From Chlorops oryzae (Eukaryota > Arthropoda > Insecta > Diptera > Chloropidae): DNA of 64,000 nucleotides. Positions 27,871 to 42,338 of the stretch are shown here, piece after piece. The position numbers were made by a program, and so were the translations under genes. The stretch's first letter is position 1, and every line of letters begins with the position of its first letter. The notes under the pieces are model-generated. The model had not been told where the DNA came from, ran no database searches, and was given only the letters and a program-made list of their open reading frames with translations. The stretch lies in contig CM035807.1 in the NCBI GenBank assembly GCA_020466095.1, positions 79,876,351-79,940,350 on the forward strand, given 5' to 3'.

Positions 27871-30837
27871 TATTAGTCAGCAGATCAAAAATATCAAAGG
27901 GTTAAAATGTTCTCTTTACTTTTGGTGTATATATGAGTCTTATACTTCGCAATTCCTCTCATACAACAATATTATTAACATCTTCATTATGAGAAGTCTG
28001 CGTTATGGAAATTTTTCCTAATGTACTTATGTCTATGAAATTATAGAAAACCTTTTGACTGCAGACGATTATAATTACCTATCAAAAATGTGAATATGAC
28101 TGCGAACAGGCGTTAAAGGAGCTTTTGAGAAAAAGTTCAAACATCAAGACTGAAAGACGAACGCTGTGTTAGCATCCTGAAAGTGCTTGCTTTGTCCTTT
28201 TAAAAAAAAAGTAGAGCCGACAAAGAGAATGAAAGAACAGTTCACATCTCCTTCTGGATACCCTTCACAGAGACGTTGTATTATTGTCTCACGGCAATGA
28301 AATTTCCCGACTTGTCGTTCAGGGAAAAGCGCTTTATTAGTGTAAAAAAGAGTTTTTTTTTATTGTATGGAAGTCCCCCCAAATTAGTAGGATTGAATCA
28401 AATTCTTACACAAATATCGAAGTACTTGTTAAGTATTTCTTTCACATAACGTGCGAAGTTACCCTATTTTTCTTTCTTTAAAATTTAATACGGAATTAGT
28501 GAGCACTGAACACCTCATTAAAGGCACTTTTTCATTTTGAATATAAATTAATCCCATTTAGAGATTTCGGTGTAGTTACAGAAACAAATGGAATATCGAT
28601 ATATATTCGTCTGCACATTATGGCAGCAAAAGCCATTCATTTAGATATCTACGGGACTAATAAAGTCTTCTTATCCATCTTAGACGAAGTGAATGGGATC
28701 CTGACGGCAGTCTCAAGTCTTTAAAAAAGATGAAGTGAGAAGTAATTTTTTTTGACAGTGACTGCTGCAGCAATCCCATACTGCATACATACATATGGAC
28801 ATTTCAAACTAAAATTTGATCCTCCTTTTCCTTTTTCTAGCAATACTCTCTATTTTGTTATATAGTATTTGCCTCCGGCATTAGTTATTCGTGATATGGT
28901 GTTTATTCTTAAAGCCGATGAGTCCTTCAGATTGATTGTGTCCTTAAATGATCGTAAGGATAACATAGTGATCCTGGAGTAATTTTTTGACTTAACGAAG
29001 GAATTCATCTCATACCAACTTTTCGTGCTACTCAAAAGAGGATCAAACTCATAGAGAACTGATTGAGCAAATTCTGGAGATAATTTACTAGCAGAGCAAT
29101 CTTAAGTCGACAACTATGAGAGATGTCGAGAAGAGCGAACTGAACCTTAGGTTTGAAGTAGAGGGAGTTAAGAAGAAGTAAGAAGAAGGTCACTGGATGA
29201 TTTGATTTTGTGTTGCGTCAACTGCATCCATCGCAGATTTAATTTCATTAAAAGTCTGATGAGCTTTTCAGCTTTCATTTACGGAATGCCATTTTTTCTC
29301 CCCCGTTTGCTGCCAACGTTTTCAATTTTTCGCTCTGTTTGCTTTTGCACAGAATCTCTCAACGTTTTTTGATCTCTGACCGTAAATTTTTGTTTTAAAA
29401 CTTTAAAAATTATAAAACCGTTTTTAACTTTCTCAAATGATGTCTGTCCAACGAATGCAAGATGCCGTGTCCGGGCGCCCAATCTCAATTCATGCAACTT
29501 TTTTCACGCCTTTCAACGTGACGACGAAAGAGCAAGCTCCTGAGTGCACGTATCACGAAGTGGAACTTTAGCTTCATTTATTTGTTTTTTTTATGTTGTC
29601 GTCTTTTTCCTCATTTTTTATTTTGTTATTTTTTATTTCATTTTTAATTTCATGCATTTTGAACATCAATAACGCACTTTTCGAGCAAAAGTTTTGGAAA
29701 ATGTATTTTATAACTTGAGCGGATTACGTGAGGAAATGCTAGTATTTTTCTGTTTGTATTTGCAGAGTTTTATTCTCATTTTTCTTTGGGTGCTATTTTT
29801 TTTTTAAATTTTTTTTTATTATTTTTATTTTACTTTTTTGTGCTTTGATGTGGAAAAAGCGAGTACGGCGAATAATACTGAATATTGCTGCGTGAAAGTT
29901 AAAGTACAGTCCTTTATTCTTTGTAAAAGTTCCCCTGTAGTAATATTGTGGAGATGTAATTCTCCACTCGTCGTGCTCACTCGCTTGAGTGCTGAATGAT
30001 CTTGGAGGGGTTGGGAGCTGGTGAAAACTTCGAAACGCTTTTCATTTTCTATTGCGCCATGAAAACGCCTGAATGCTTGCCTCTGTCGTGTGTCCTGTCT
30101 CCCCGTGTTGAAAGAAAATTTTTATCACTTATCTTTAACACGTGCAACGGATTTGATCTGAACATTAAAGTCGACTTCGATTTTTCGGTAAAAATGAAGG
30201 CCAATCTGATTTCAATGTATGTACTTATTTTTCTATTCCTTACTGTTAATTTGTTAGTTATAATTCTGTTATTTTCTCTAAGAACGAAAAGTTTGTTTCA
30301 AAACAAAATCATAATCACGTGTTTTTTGTTGCTACTTTATGTCAAGGTTTCATCAATCAATATTTTATTTATGCTGTCATGCCAGCCAGAGGTAAAATAA
30401 TTTCTTGCAAAAATATAAAAGTTCAACTCATGTCCCTTAATTACTGAGACAAAAAACTTTTTAATTGGACCTCAACGTGAGCTCGAAAAATTAAAGGTGT
30501 CCTTGACATGTGTCCATGTGTAAGGTAAATATTTTTGGAAAAATTAATTAATTTGCTTCAATGCTGGGTTCCCCGTCAGAGCCATTAGCCCAAGGTTCAA
30601 GATGATTGAAGGCCCACTTTGGAGCTTTCTTCATATGTATGAAAAAAAGGAATCTGAAAAACGACGATCCTAAGGATTATGTATTGGGGCTATGCGACGC
30701 TGTTGGCAGCTGATAGTTCAGAGTAAATTTGTAACATTTCCTTGTTATCAGGGGATGTCCGATACCGCTCGATAGGGACCAACAGCTTTTCAATGCATCT
30801 CAGAATTAAAGAATAGAATATAAAATTTAAAAAACTA
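27871..30837. other. AT-rich DNA without recognisable gene
   Basis: No family similarity. The longest plus-strand frame (29996-30400, 134 codons) has two hydrophobic stretches that look like AT-driven composition. Nothing else seen. Confidence 0.5.
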
Positions 30838-31163
30838 AACAAGTAAGAAAAAAAAATTTTTAAATAATAAAAAAATTAACTAAAAAAAATTTAAAAAGAC
30901 TTAAAAAAAAATAAAAACAAATTTCAAATACTTCAATAAAAATTAATATTAAAAAATTTTTCTGATATAAAAATCTTTAACAAAATTTGTTTTAAAATAA
31001 AAAAAAATTTAAGTAAAAATAAATAAAACATAACAATTCTAAGTACTCAATATAAAAAGAAATTATAAAATAAAAAATATAAAAAAATTAAAAAAATAAA
31101 ATATAAAATAGAACTTAAAATATGTCTTGCATATAAAAAAAAAAATATATAATATAAATATAA
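30838..31163. repeat. A-rich low-complexity tract
   Basis: About 325 bp made almost only of A and T with many A4-A9 runs. No periodic unit. Confidence 0.85.
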
Positions 31164-31384
31164 AAGAATTAAAATAAGTTTTATCTCATCTTATTGAGAG
31201 TTGTTTAAAGAGAATCTTCTTCGTAGTCTCTTAAATTGCGACGAAATCCACTTTTCTGGATACTATTCCAAATTTTCCTCTATACTTCGTGTCTTTTCCA
31301 GAAAGTTGGTCTGCTGCAAAAAGGTCTCTGATAGTATCTAACCACTTTGTTCTATGGGCATTCTTTTTCCCCTGATTTTCGATC

Positions 31385-31444
<60 letters not shown>

Positions 31445-31446
31445 TT
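31385..31446. repeat. (CT)n microsatellite
   Basis: Near-pure CT dinucleotides with two TTCT interruptions. Confidence 0.95.
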
Positions 31447-34400
31447 TTTACAGTGGCTTCATTGGATCGCAATATATCGCTGGCGTAGTTCGTAGATATT
31501 TTGCCTGTTGATGTTTAATCCTCGATTTGAATTTAGTACACAAATATTTTCTATTTCAATTAGAGATACTCGTTTAAAGCAAAATATGGAAATTGTTTTA
31601 ATAAAAATATTTCTTTGGCTATTCAATTCATTTATTTTGCAAACATAAATTTTAGCTTTTTAGTGCATATAAAAAAATGGACAAGTACTAAAATTAACTT
31701 TGTAGATATTCATAGATGACATCACTTAAAATAACAATTTTTGATCTTGTATTGAGATAGTATTTTTTTATTGTTTTTATTCAATCTTTTATGGACCAAA
31801 AGAAAACATGTTTTTCCACTTAAAAATATCTATTTTATTTTGTTTTTTCATTTTTCTTATGCCACGGCGAATAACTTAGTTTCAACATTATTAAAAACTA
31901 AACTGAAAGTATGTACCACCAAACCAAATGAGATAAGCAACGTAAAGGTTTCACATACATAGGTACATACATATGTATAAGTTTTTCCGCTCTCACTCAC
32001 CAGCTCTGATATATTTTCTTCTTCTTTCGCATATATAGTTCCGGTCATAACTGAATTCCGGCTCATAAATACACGCTAAGTGGCCATAATACCATTTTTT
32101 ATAGCCACGAAACAAGAATTTCCCGCAAGTAAAAATGAGTCTATTGAGTTGCTGCGTCGTATTCACGTTTCTCCTTTATATATATGTACACCTACGTACA
32201 AGGGAAGGCTGCCAGTTAAATTATGTGACCTCTCGCCATTCTGAAGCCGCCAAACCTTTACAATCTATTCATCCTTCATCAAGGAATAAAGCTAAGCGTG
32301 CGTAGAGACAAGCATAAACAATTGAAAATAGCCAAAATGGCGGGAAACGGCCAATGATGGCGGCAGCTCAGTCACGGCCTTCTTAGAAGTGGTAATATCT
32401 TTTTCATTGAATAACAACGCGTGAATTTATGTATGTAGTTATGTATGTATGTGTAAATGAGATGTATGTGTATTCAGGGCAGAGCAAGCGTCAATATGTA
32501 TTTCCTCGAGCATCGTAGGGAAAAAATTCATATCTGCTGTCTGTCATGAATTTTCTGTTTCGATAAAGTAATAAAATACGTGATATGAAACACAAACTAT
32601 TTGAGCAATATTCGAATGAATATTTAGCCAGAGCTTTCTGCGGTACATACTTAGCGCGCCATTGAAGCATGCAAAGCAGTAAAAACAGCGAAAGAACGTA
32701 AAAATAAAAAAACAACATTCTCCATTTTCAATTTGGTACATGGAAATATGTTAATTGAAATACATATAAACCGAGACTGGAAGACGTTAATACGGGTATA
32801 GGGCTTATCTGCATCAATAAACGATGTTATAGCGATGTTAAAGTTATAGAGGAGTTCAAGTAGAAATGACCCCAAGACAGTTCGTGGTGCAAGGTCATTG
32901 AACTGCTGGCACAAATGAATTCAATTTTGCAGGCTTTAATTTTGTTTTTTGTTTCTCTCTCCGATTTAAGAACAACTGGGCGCGGAGTTTGAAATTGGCT
33001 GCCTGAAAAGGGGTATTAAACCCACTCAAGGGCTCTTTGATAAGGTAACGCTAACCAAGAAAAAATTAGATTGGATCAAACCTTGTCGATTGGGGAGTGA
33101 AATCGGGTTTTCTTTATTCCCTGTTTTTTAAAGACTCTTACTTAATGCTAATTTTTTGAAACTTTAGAAAAGTTAAGTGGTCAATTTATAGTGCTCTAAA
33201 CAAGCTTCACTGAACAAATCGAACCTCACTGAAGGGTAATTGAGAAGCAAAACCTTTGACCTTTAGTGAGTATGATGTCAGAACTAATACAATTAATATA
33301 AAGGTTAATGATATTTAATGCGTTTCTTGTTCTCAAAGTACTTTATCATCTTCTTATATCAAGGATTATTTTTTTCTTCACTTCGTTGGACCCCTCATAA
33401 AAATTTTATCAAGATAAACCTTCAATTGTATAAAAATATATTCATTTCTTACTTCCAAATTCGAACCAGAATTATAGCCAAAACGAATAAAAACCAGCAC
33501 AAAGCGAACAAAAAACGTTCTTCCTTTTATAAATAAATATGAATTTAAAGTTTTCTTTTGAATTAATCCTACTAAAATCTTATCTATGCCATATTTTCCG
33601 TAATGATAAATGATACGTGCACAAACAGAATTATCTTCAAGCTAAAAGAAGACGACGAAGCAGCAGGGCGACGAGGAAAGGACCTTCTTCAAACACGTCC
33701 AGTGCCTTTCGTTTTATGTGCCAATAATATGGGTTAATCTATTTTCAATAAAACGCTCTTCCTTGCTCTCTTTCTCTCTCTCGCTTCACTCTCGTCGTTC
33801 ACGCCATTCGCATATCTCCATAATGTGCAGATGAATTAAGATCGTATCAATTTTAAACGCCTTCAATGGGAATAAAGAAAAATCGCTAAAATATACCCAA
33901 GAGATTCACTAAAGGGTAGACATTCAGCATCTGCCACTTTGGTTCACTTGCTCTATTAAGCTCCTTAGAATAAAATTCATGAACGTTCTTTGTGCATATA
34001 CTTGTGATGGTGTTTGTTTCTTTGAAACATAAACTGCAAGAAAAATATTCAATTTAGTTCAAAACAAAGCCGGCCACATGATGCTTTCGAAGGGCGAATG
34101 TGAGGAATGATCTCTGTGAAAAGGGATCTTTTGAATCGTCCTACAAAAGTCCTACTAATACTCTCACTAATCGTTTCGAAGAAAATTTTGAGGGCGTACG
34201 ATTAACATGTTCGACTGCCCACACGAACGCACCCGCACACATGCGGCGCATGCATCATATCGGGTATCTCCATTGAAATGGAAATTTAATTGCGTTGTTT
34301 ACAGCGCGATTTTCCCTTTTCATTTCATTTTCGCATAACGAAAGACGAACAATAGCCAAATAATGGGGGCGCCAGCCATATCGCTCGTTTGAGCAGCATC

Positions 34401-37200
34401 ACCAGCAGCAGCACTCACAGTATGCGAATTCCCGAATTGACGGCTGCTGTCCGGCGGGTGCATTGGAAATGTGTGAACGTGAAAATTAAGCTATTTTCCG
34501 ACAAGAGCAATATGGGGTTTTTTTCCGTAGAAACTGCCAGTTTCATGCTCGCTATTTCCTCTGTAGCAATGCATTCTCGCAAGTTGAAGTCGAAGTTCTA
34601 TTGTGTTTTACAAGCTCGGTTTTCCTGCTGTTGATGCTGTCGAGCACGGTTTATTACACCGCAAAACACAAGATAGATTCAATATTTTACACGAGCCATA
34701 TGCTATAACTTTACGCTTGTGTTGTCCTTGTTGCACAGAAAAATAACACTCGATTAGAAGTAAAATGAAAATTTCCGACCATTCAAACACTGTATGATCA
34801 AAAGAAGACTTCGATATCGTTTGGTGCAGGATGTGCTTTATAAATCTTCACTCATTGTGCTCTTGATATTTATGTCAAACCTTAACAATTTTTCCCAGTG
34901 TACTATTTGCTTTTACAATCGTTTTGGTTTTCTTCCTTTGGGGTTGTTGAAAATATCATAGTCTCAATGCTTGTTCGGACACAGCTGCTCGTGGTCAGTT
35001 GTAGTTACTGAGCTTTTGTGTTGCCTAAAACAACGCAACACACACACGTATGCACACATGTTTCATAATGGATTTTCATAGGATTGTTATGGAGCGCGTT
35101 CATTTTGATTGGGGCTTCAATGTATATGTAGTATACCTTGAGGAGAAAAAAAAAAAACTAAAAATCCTTCCAAGAAATCATATCCGAAAGTGGTTTTCCA
35201 CCATTTTGGGTGTGAATTTTGCTTTGAAATTTGATATTTTCTGCCTCTCTTAATTGTATGGACTCCTTTCGTTTTTGCTTAGTATTCCTTGCACACCAAT
35301 TTGAAACCGGCACTCTATACCATTTAATATTGGCGAGCACTTATGCCCTTTAGTGGTGGCCCTTTCGATGTGAAGTATATTCTCAAATTCCTAGGTCACA
35401 TTCCCCTCTAAACATTAACTTTAAATTAGTTTTACAGCATGATATATGGGAGGCTTGCCAGACTTAATAGAGAGATACCTTTCTCATACGCTCGCTTTCA
35501 GTTTCATTTTGAGCTTTAATGCTTCTTAATTGATGTCTACTCATATTTCAAATTGAGCAATTGAAAATGATAAATTACCATTTTTTTTTTCATTACTTTT
35601 TCTCTTTGTCATATATAGGAGCTAGCAGTGAGAAGAGAAACAACAGGAAGCACACTTCGGGTATTTTATTTTAAAGCGTTTATGATGGTTGCCTTTTGAG
35701 GTTTTAAAATTTTTTCATATTGTTTTTTTTTTTTTTTTTTTTGGTGATAAGATGAAGCTTTGTGGTTTCAATATTTTGTTTTCAACATGTCATTGTGGTT
35801 TGTATTTCAAGGTAAAAAAAAAATAATTAAAAAAAAGGTTTTTAATGTCAAATAAAATGGTTTTAACCGAAAGAAAAAACATTTTTCTGATAAAATTATG
35901 AAAAAGTTCAACTGACCACAATAATCATTAAAAAAAAAGTTTATAATTGCCGGATAGTCTTCGATTAAATAATGCCAAATTATTAATTTTCACATATAAG
36001 GACAAAAAGACATCTGAAGACGCCCATTTTGTAAGTCGATCGCAAAATAAGGCAGCGAAGAAAAACATATGGTAGGACTTTTTGATTACTTTTTAGAAAT
36101 GAGGGAATATCGAATGTGTTTCGTAGCTTTTTACATAAATGAATCAATCAGTAACTTTAAAATCGAGCGCTTTTCGTGAAATAATCGTATGTTACAAAAA
36201 CTAAATTTTACAGGATAGAATTTTTTCCACAATTCTTTGCATATGAGACTGTGTAAAGCTTAAACTTATTCCGCATTTTCTCCATAACTACAGTGCTTAG
36301 GGTTATCATATTTTGTCAGGAGATGAGTTAGATGCTTTACAACAAATTTGCATCAAAAAGTCAATTTCGTAAAAAATGTAACATACGATGAATATGTGAA
36401 AAGGGTTCGATTTACGTATTTACTTCTCTTACATTTTTTCAAATGAAATTTTCACATTTAACTGCTAATTTATTAAATGTTAACCATTCCGTTACAGAGT
36501 GTTCTTTAAAAGTATCTGTGAAATAGCTCCATAAATCTCCATTGTGGAAGTTATAAATTAAGTTCATGAAATCGCATTTAAAAAATTCTTTCTCCCCATT
36601 AAATTAAATAATGGCTCTAACCGCTTAAGCCAATATCGTTTCTGATAAAGGAAAATGAAGATAAAAATATATATAAGTATTATATACATTGCTATATATA
36701 ACATAGGCTTACAAACACATGTGTTCATTTGTGTGCAAGCGAAGTATATTTTGTTAGAGGCCAAGGGTCGGTGTCATTGCCAAATATCCCGCAGTGCAGT
36801 GCTTCGTATAGAGCCTAGTCTACTAGACTTGTTTTTTGCAGCTCTTTTTGCCAGTTAGACGACTAGCCAACGTAAGCAATGCTTATTGCACTGAAACGAA
36901 GGAGAAGACGGAAAACGTAAAAAGGATATTATGTATTATTGCACTTTCCTGTATTAAAGCAAGCCGCCAGTGTGTCTGTTTGTCGTCGTCCTTATCGCAA
37001 TATGACTCGGTTTTTTGTTTTCCTGGTGTTTTTTTTTTCAGTTCAGTTTTATTTCTTGTTCTTGTGGGCCAAAGTTGAAAACGATTTACGTAAAATGTTG
37101 AAAAACAGCAGGAAAACTGGAAAACGTTTTTCGTTGAAAGTGGAAAATTTCCTTTATCCGTTTCTTTTGTTCGACTTTAAAATTAATAAGGAGATTTTTT
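31447..37200. other. AT-rich DNA without recognisable gene
   Basis: Only short frames and poly-T runs (for example 35724-35742). A short CT run at about 33765-33785. The part at 34200-34450 is less AT-rich but has no coding similarity. Confidence 0.5.
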
Positions 37201-38041
37201 TTTATAACCGACACACTCTGTTTCGGGGGCATGTTTTGTTTGTGCTGTTGTGCGTAACAACCAAAAGCATTCGGGATAGATGACGAAAAATACGCGTTAC
37301 TAGGATACTCGATTTAGCCATGACTATCAATCTGTCTGTATCAAAGTATTTGAGATATCTTCATGAAATTTGCTATGCATATTGGTGAAGAAATGACAGA
37401 CCAATTATGAGACAAAAGATCTATGAAAATTAGTAAAATTTTCTGGTTGAAGGAGTTGAACTATGCCGACGAAATTCGCTGCATAGATTGACAGAGCCAG
37501 TAGAAAGACGATGCTGGTAGTTAAACCAAATAGGATCAGTTTGAACGGTACCTCCAGTGCTGGAGTCTGAATCTGAGATAATTTACAGTCTGATTCTGAT
37601 TATTCTCGGGGAACGAATTCTCGGGGAGTTTACTTTTCTTGAGACTTAAATTCTCCTTTTTTAAATAGATAGGGAAAGGAAAATTATGGGCATGGGTCGA
37701 ATACCCATCCTCCATCAAATTTATTCCCCCAAACATTTGAAAAGAAGTTTACTCTCGAGAAAATCAAATTTATCGGGAATATTCAGAATCGGGCTGTTAA
37801 TGAAGTTCAATATTTTTACAAGCTTTCAAGTGTTCAATGCTGGTTTATCTGTTCGGAAAAATAGGCGTGTCATTAGGGAGGTTATATAGAAAAGACTAAC
37901 GTACGTCATCAATTTAAAGTCGAATGGAGGAGTTCCATTAATAGCGATGAATATCATATCAATAATTTGTTAGTAGGCGTGTCCCTCGAGTCAATCATTG
38001 ATGTATGTCGGGTACGCTATTGTCAGGCTTAACTGACTACA
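37201..38041 (+). repeat. GACAC-family interspersed repeat, diverged copy
   Basis: Starts ACCGACACACTCTGTTTCGG and ends GTCGGGTACGCTATTGTCAGGC, corresponding to the two ends of the 56.2 kb copy. The CGATTTAGCCATGACTATC stretch and one GGTACCTCCAGTGCTGGAG motif (37547) lie between. It is more diverged than the other copies. Confidence 0.65.
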
Positions 38042-39529
38042 GAAGTTTGGCAATTCAGAATCGGGGGACAGTGCTTGTCATTTGATACAGTTCGAAAATG
38101 ATTGTTCCTTCATTTCGCTTTGACAACAAATTGCCATTATGGAAAAAGTTATTTTCAAAATTTTTATCGTTTTTCTAAATAATTTGCGACTACAGTGTTG
38201 GCCGTATATCGGCACCATAACAACAATGCGAATGAAATTTCTTTCAAACTGATTTCGCTTCAATTCAAGTTGAATTTGATGGGATTCCATGACGTTTGAG
38301 CGGTGTGTTGTTCTGTTTGACTGTGCATACATATGGGGAATACTGCAGTATTGGTGATGTGTAGGCGTTCTTGGTAATCTTACGCATTGGGGTGCCCTTT
38401 GAAGCCCTTTCAATTTTAACGATTTAATATCGAATATTAGTCGAAATGTATGTGTGCAACTCAATCAGATTTTCATAAAATTGCGCCAAAAATTTGATTG
38501 CCAAAAATTTGCCTCTTTCACTCGACAGCAGCAAAAACACCATCAATGACACAACAGCCACAACAACAACGACAACAACAACAAAAACAACAACTGGGAA
38601 TGTTATCTGCACGTCGGATGGGAACGCGAACCGCAGAATTGGGATAAACTGAATTCAATGTGTACATTTGGCAGCGCGAAATCGAAATTCGATAAAATAC
38701 CAGTTTGCCAGCTTGTCTTTGGCATCTCGACCAAGAACTTTCCATTTGCCATGGATAGAATTTGAACGATAATCGACGGTCACATTGCAATTTATGAATG
38801 AAATTTGGAACAGAATATTTTCCACTTTTGTTTGAATAACTCATATTTCAACATGGACTGGAATTCACTTTTTTCTTCCTTTATCTGCAATCAATTTGTC
38901 AATACCGTTGAAACAAAATGCGAAAATTTATTTAATATTATTTTGTTTTTTAGAATATTTCAAAACGGAAACCTAAGAAATATTTGTGTGCTCGAAATTG
39001 TAGCATAGAAATGAAAACATGAAAACATAAAAACAAAAGAACAAAAAAAGAAAAGAAGGAAATCCTGTTCAAAACGAAAGGCATCGCGCTTTTATGAATT
39101 CACTCAAAAAAGAACGAAAATATGGAAATTTTGCATAAAATAGTTCAAATTTTTTAAATGTATTTATCGACGGCCGTTCCTTTGAGACGCCCATCTGGCA
39201 GATTTCATTTGCATTTGATTGTTTTGATCAAGTCCATCGGAGTCGAAGTAGCGGCGATTAAAGCTCATTTAAGGCAATTAACGTTACGAAAGCGAGTGTG
39301 AGAGCAATAAAAACAAAGAAAACAAGAATAAAAAGAAAAAACCAAGCAAGGGTGTCATTGTCGGCCGAGTCCTAAATTACCTATCATTTTTCGAAATCTT
39401 CGAAAGAAAGGCGGTTGAATATTTTTCTAAAATAAGACCCCTTTCAATTGTATAATGCAAGAAGCATTTTAAACAGCCGCCATCTATTTTCTCCACAAAT
39501 TTATATTGCATTGATGGTTTTGAACCTGG
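38042..39529. other. AT-rich DNA without recognisable gene
   Basis: A CAA-rich run on the plus strand (about 38545-38595) is a trinucleotide-type low-complexity repeat. No gene recognised. Confidence 0.5.
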
Positions 39530-39825
39530 CATAAATTTTCAATTTCATCCAGAATATATCGAAAAAATCAGATTCAAGAGAATTTTTTATGATTTTCATA
39601 GCAGACCCTAAAACTGGTCCGATTTGGTCCAACTACCAGCATCATCTTTCTCACGCCTCCGTCAATATGCGTAGCGAATTTCGTCGGCAGACTTCAACTT
39701 CTTCTGTAAGCAAACTCTAATAATGTTCATAGGTGTTTTTATTGTCTTCCTCCAATGATTTTGGGTGTTAGACACGTATGCACGAACCCAATATACCCTC
39801 GAAAAACCGAGTACAGGGTAAGAAG
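39530..39825 (-). repeat. GACAC-family repeat, reverse partial copy
   Basis: The right end reads CCCAATATACCCTCGAAAAACC, matching the reverse of the family's start. The preceding segments (CTGGTCCGATTTGGTCC, GCGAATTTCGTC, ACTTCAACTTCTTC) match the reverse of its first 250 bp loosely. The far end is missing. Confidence 0.5.
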
Positions 39826-41590
39826 AAAAAAAAAATGGGAAGAGAAAATGAAACCCGACGCAATCAAAATTACGCTTTAACGGTCATTAACCGTTAGCAT
39901 TTACGCCATTTTGTTTTTCGCCTTCGAAGTCCACCGAGCGCAATAAAAGCGCTCCTGCCTTGTTCTGCCAATTTATCGCCAGAATAAACGAAAGGAACAA
40001 TTGCTTTTTAACTCGGAAGTTCCTGTGATTGTTTACTTGACGTTCGCAATCGTCGTCGTCGCTCTCGCCTGCCGGCAATCTCCCGACATTAATTATCTCC
40101 TTGGCCCAGTTAGAGTATGCTCCAAAGTGTATGATTGCGTTCTATTAGGCAACTCATTATCGGTAACGTCTACTCTTCTATGCAACATATTTCCTTAGTT
40201 AGCTCAATACTTATATACGTTTATACCGTGTTCTGTTACCTTTGCTTTCGGCTGTAAAGAATTCGCAGGAATCAAAATGGGATTTTGTTTTTTCTTGGGG
40301 ATTTAACCGAACTTACCTGATTTAAATGTAAATAAATGTTAAACCCTTAACTCTTTGTGCAATTAAAACAGATATCTCACTGAAGTGGGAATAATTCGTT
40401 TCAATTTAATCCGTAATAAGGAGGGGGAAAGGGCTAGTAGGATTCCTTGATAAAATGTTCGCGCAATTAAAGTCGTGCTATACATATTTCTATTTAAGTA
40501 TTTTCTGAACTTTGTTGTTCTTTTTGGACGCCTTTCGATAGAAATTTTAGGAATTAATTTCTCAAAATATTTAGTTGAATTTAAATGGTTGGGACATTTG
40601 ATCTAAATTGTCTTGAGTTAAACGGTTTAAATGAAAAAATAATAGCCCTACCCTTAGATCTATCTAAAAAGACTATTAAGTAAAGTTTAGAGGTGGCAAA
40701 AAGGCTTAAAATATGGAAAATTCGTATTTTCTTCAGTTCAGGTTTCCATAACTTTAAAAGAATACTATTCCTAGCAACAATCTTCCATAGAACTTGGTAC
40801 TTTTCAAAATATCATCTTCTGTGCCATAGGTCAAGGACCTTTACTTTTAAACACCTGAAATATTTAAAAATTAAATCCGATTTTTGAAAAAACCCCTTAA
40901 TTTTACCTCCGACAGAAAAAACATCCATAACAAAAAAAAAAAAAAAAAGAGCAGAGACGAAATTATGGTTTTTAGACTAAGTTGGGGTCGTCTCGGATCT
41001 CGCGAAAGTCTCAAATTCTGTAAACTAGTAAATCAGCCATATTTATTCTTCATTGTGGGACCTTTTTCACCTTGATCGCAAAGCTCTATCTGAAGAAAGT
41101 GAAGGGCTTACCATAGAAAAATTGGAAAAAAGATTCACTTGTCCTCAACGGGGCCAAGGACCATCAAGGAAAGTCGATAAAGACGCAGGATTTACTATAT
41201 ATCCATTTGGAAACATGTTTGATTATTTAACATCGTGATATATTTTAAAAGTTAATGCTAGCTCTCATAGAAAATTGTTCATATTTGATGCTACTGGAAT
41301 TCAATGAAGACAGAATTTCTTATAGCAGGTTTTGATTGCTTTTGAATCTCAGCATCTCCAAGGCACTAAACTCATTATTCTTTTTCCAAGAAATAGACCC
41401 CAAGCTGCACATGGACATGTTCCGCTGTTATAATTAAGTACGCATTGCTCTCAAGAATTTAGTGTAGATGTTAATGTTGTTCCTGCCAAGATTTAGGGAA
41501 GCGTGCACCATGCTCTGAGACTTATGAGTAGACAGCGGATTTTATGCACTTTTTTCTTTTAAGTCAGAATGAAATAAAATTTTGAATTTG
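39826..41590. other. AT-rich DNA without recognisable gene
   Basis: A poly-A run lies at 40930-40948. No family similarity found. Confidence 0.5.
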
Positions 41591-41635
41591 GACTTCTTCA
41601 AAGACCTATTTTTGATTTAAGACTGCATATCCAAA

Positions 41636-41708
41636 ATATGCAAAAACATATGCAAGAATATGCAAAAACATATGCAAGAATATGCAGGAATATGCAGGAA
41701 TATGCAGA
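41636..41708. repeat. ATATGCAAGA tandem motif array, left
   Basis: Repeats of (A)ATATGCAAGA / ATATGCAGGA / ACATATGCAA. The same motif recurs in both orientations at 42339-42430. The two arrays bracket the BED-finger frame and the tRNA-like sequence and look like subterminal repeats of a DNA transposon. Confidence 0.75.
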
Positions 41709-41790
41709 ATAAAAACAGTATATTTTGTATATAAATTGAGATATTTTATTTTCGTTGACATTTGGAAAATAAAAAAATTGATAACATAGG

Positions 41791-41864
41791 CTTCGTGGCG
41801 TAGTTGTCTGAGATGCCAACTTACGATTTGGAAGTATGTGGGTTCGATTCCCGCCCTGGTCGCG
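41791..41864 (+). ncRNA. tRNA-like sequence with A and B boxes and a T-run terminator
   Basis: TGGCGTAGTTG (41796-41806) resembles a tRNA A box and GGTTCGATTCC (41841-41851) a B box. A T-arm of five pairs with a 7-nt loop folds, and a T9 run at 41865-41873 could end pol III transcription. The acceptor stem does not pair, the D arm is weak and the anticodon loop lacks T33, so it is not a working tRNA. It may be a tRNA pseudogene or the head of a tRNA-derived SINE. Confidence 0.45.
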
Positions 41865-41949
41865 TTTTTTTTTCTTTTTTTTTTATTAATTCAAAACTTC
41901 GCCTAAGCGTCCAACCTTGGGAGCTTAAGTTTAACTTAAGCGGTACTTT

Positions 41950-42192
41950 TTAAAGCACTCTGAAATTGATTCTGTCGCTTAAGCAACGTTGAATCATTAA
42001 AGGAGGGTTAAGTGTGCACTGTGAAACTGGGCATGAGAAAACTTTATGCTTTGGTTCAATATGAAAACTCACAATTTTTTTGCACCTGACGCATATTAAT
42101 TGATTGCCATCAAACTCAAAACATGCCGATTGAGTTTCATTGAGCCAATTATTTATTTGTGCTCTTTTGGAAGCAAACTTCGTTTTCGGCAT
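41950..42192 (-). pseudogene. BED-type zinc-finger N-terminus of a hAT-like transposase
   Basis: An ATG-initiated 80-codon frame starts MPKTKFASKRAQINNWL and contains CVRCKKIVSFH. It resembles the MPKTK...W...CKVC start of BED-finger proteins in hAT transposases and CGGBP1-like genes. The paired His residues of the BED finger are not in a convincing place and no hAT catalytic or dimerisation region follows. It is best read as a truncated remnant, or a small DNA-binding protein from a non-autonomous element. Confidence 0.45.
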
Positions 42193-42338
42193 CTTATACG
42201 TTCATTTAAAAATCGAAGTAAAATTATAACTTTTGATTCAAATGACAATATTAGCAACGGTTTTGCATTTGCCTACTAGATCAGCAGTTGTATTTCTTGT
42301 AAGACAAGTCGAAAACAATTATTTCATAAGGTTTTTTT

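Noticed and set aside
29996..30400. 134-codon plus-strand frame with two hydrophobic stretches
   Set aside because: Phe/Leu/Ile-rich segments are expected from AT-rich DNA; no splice or family evidence.
41791..41864. Functional tRNA gene
   Set aside because: The acceptor stem does not pair and the anticodon loop lacks T33; kept only as a tRNA-like sequence.
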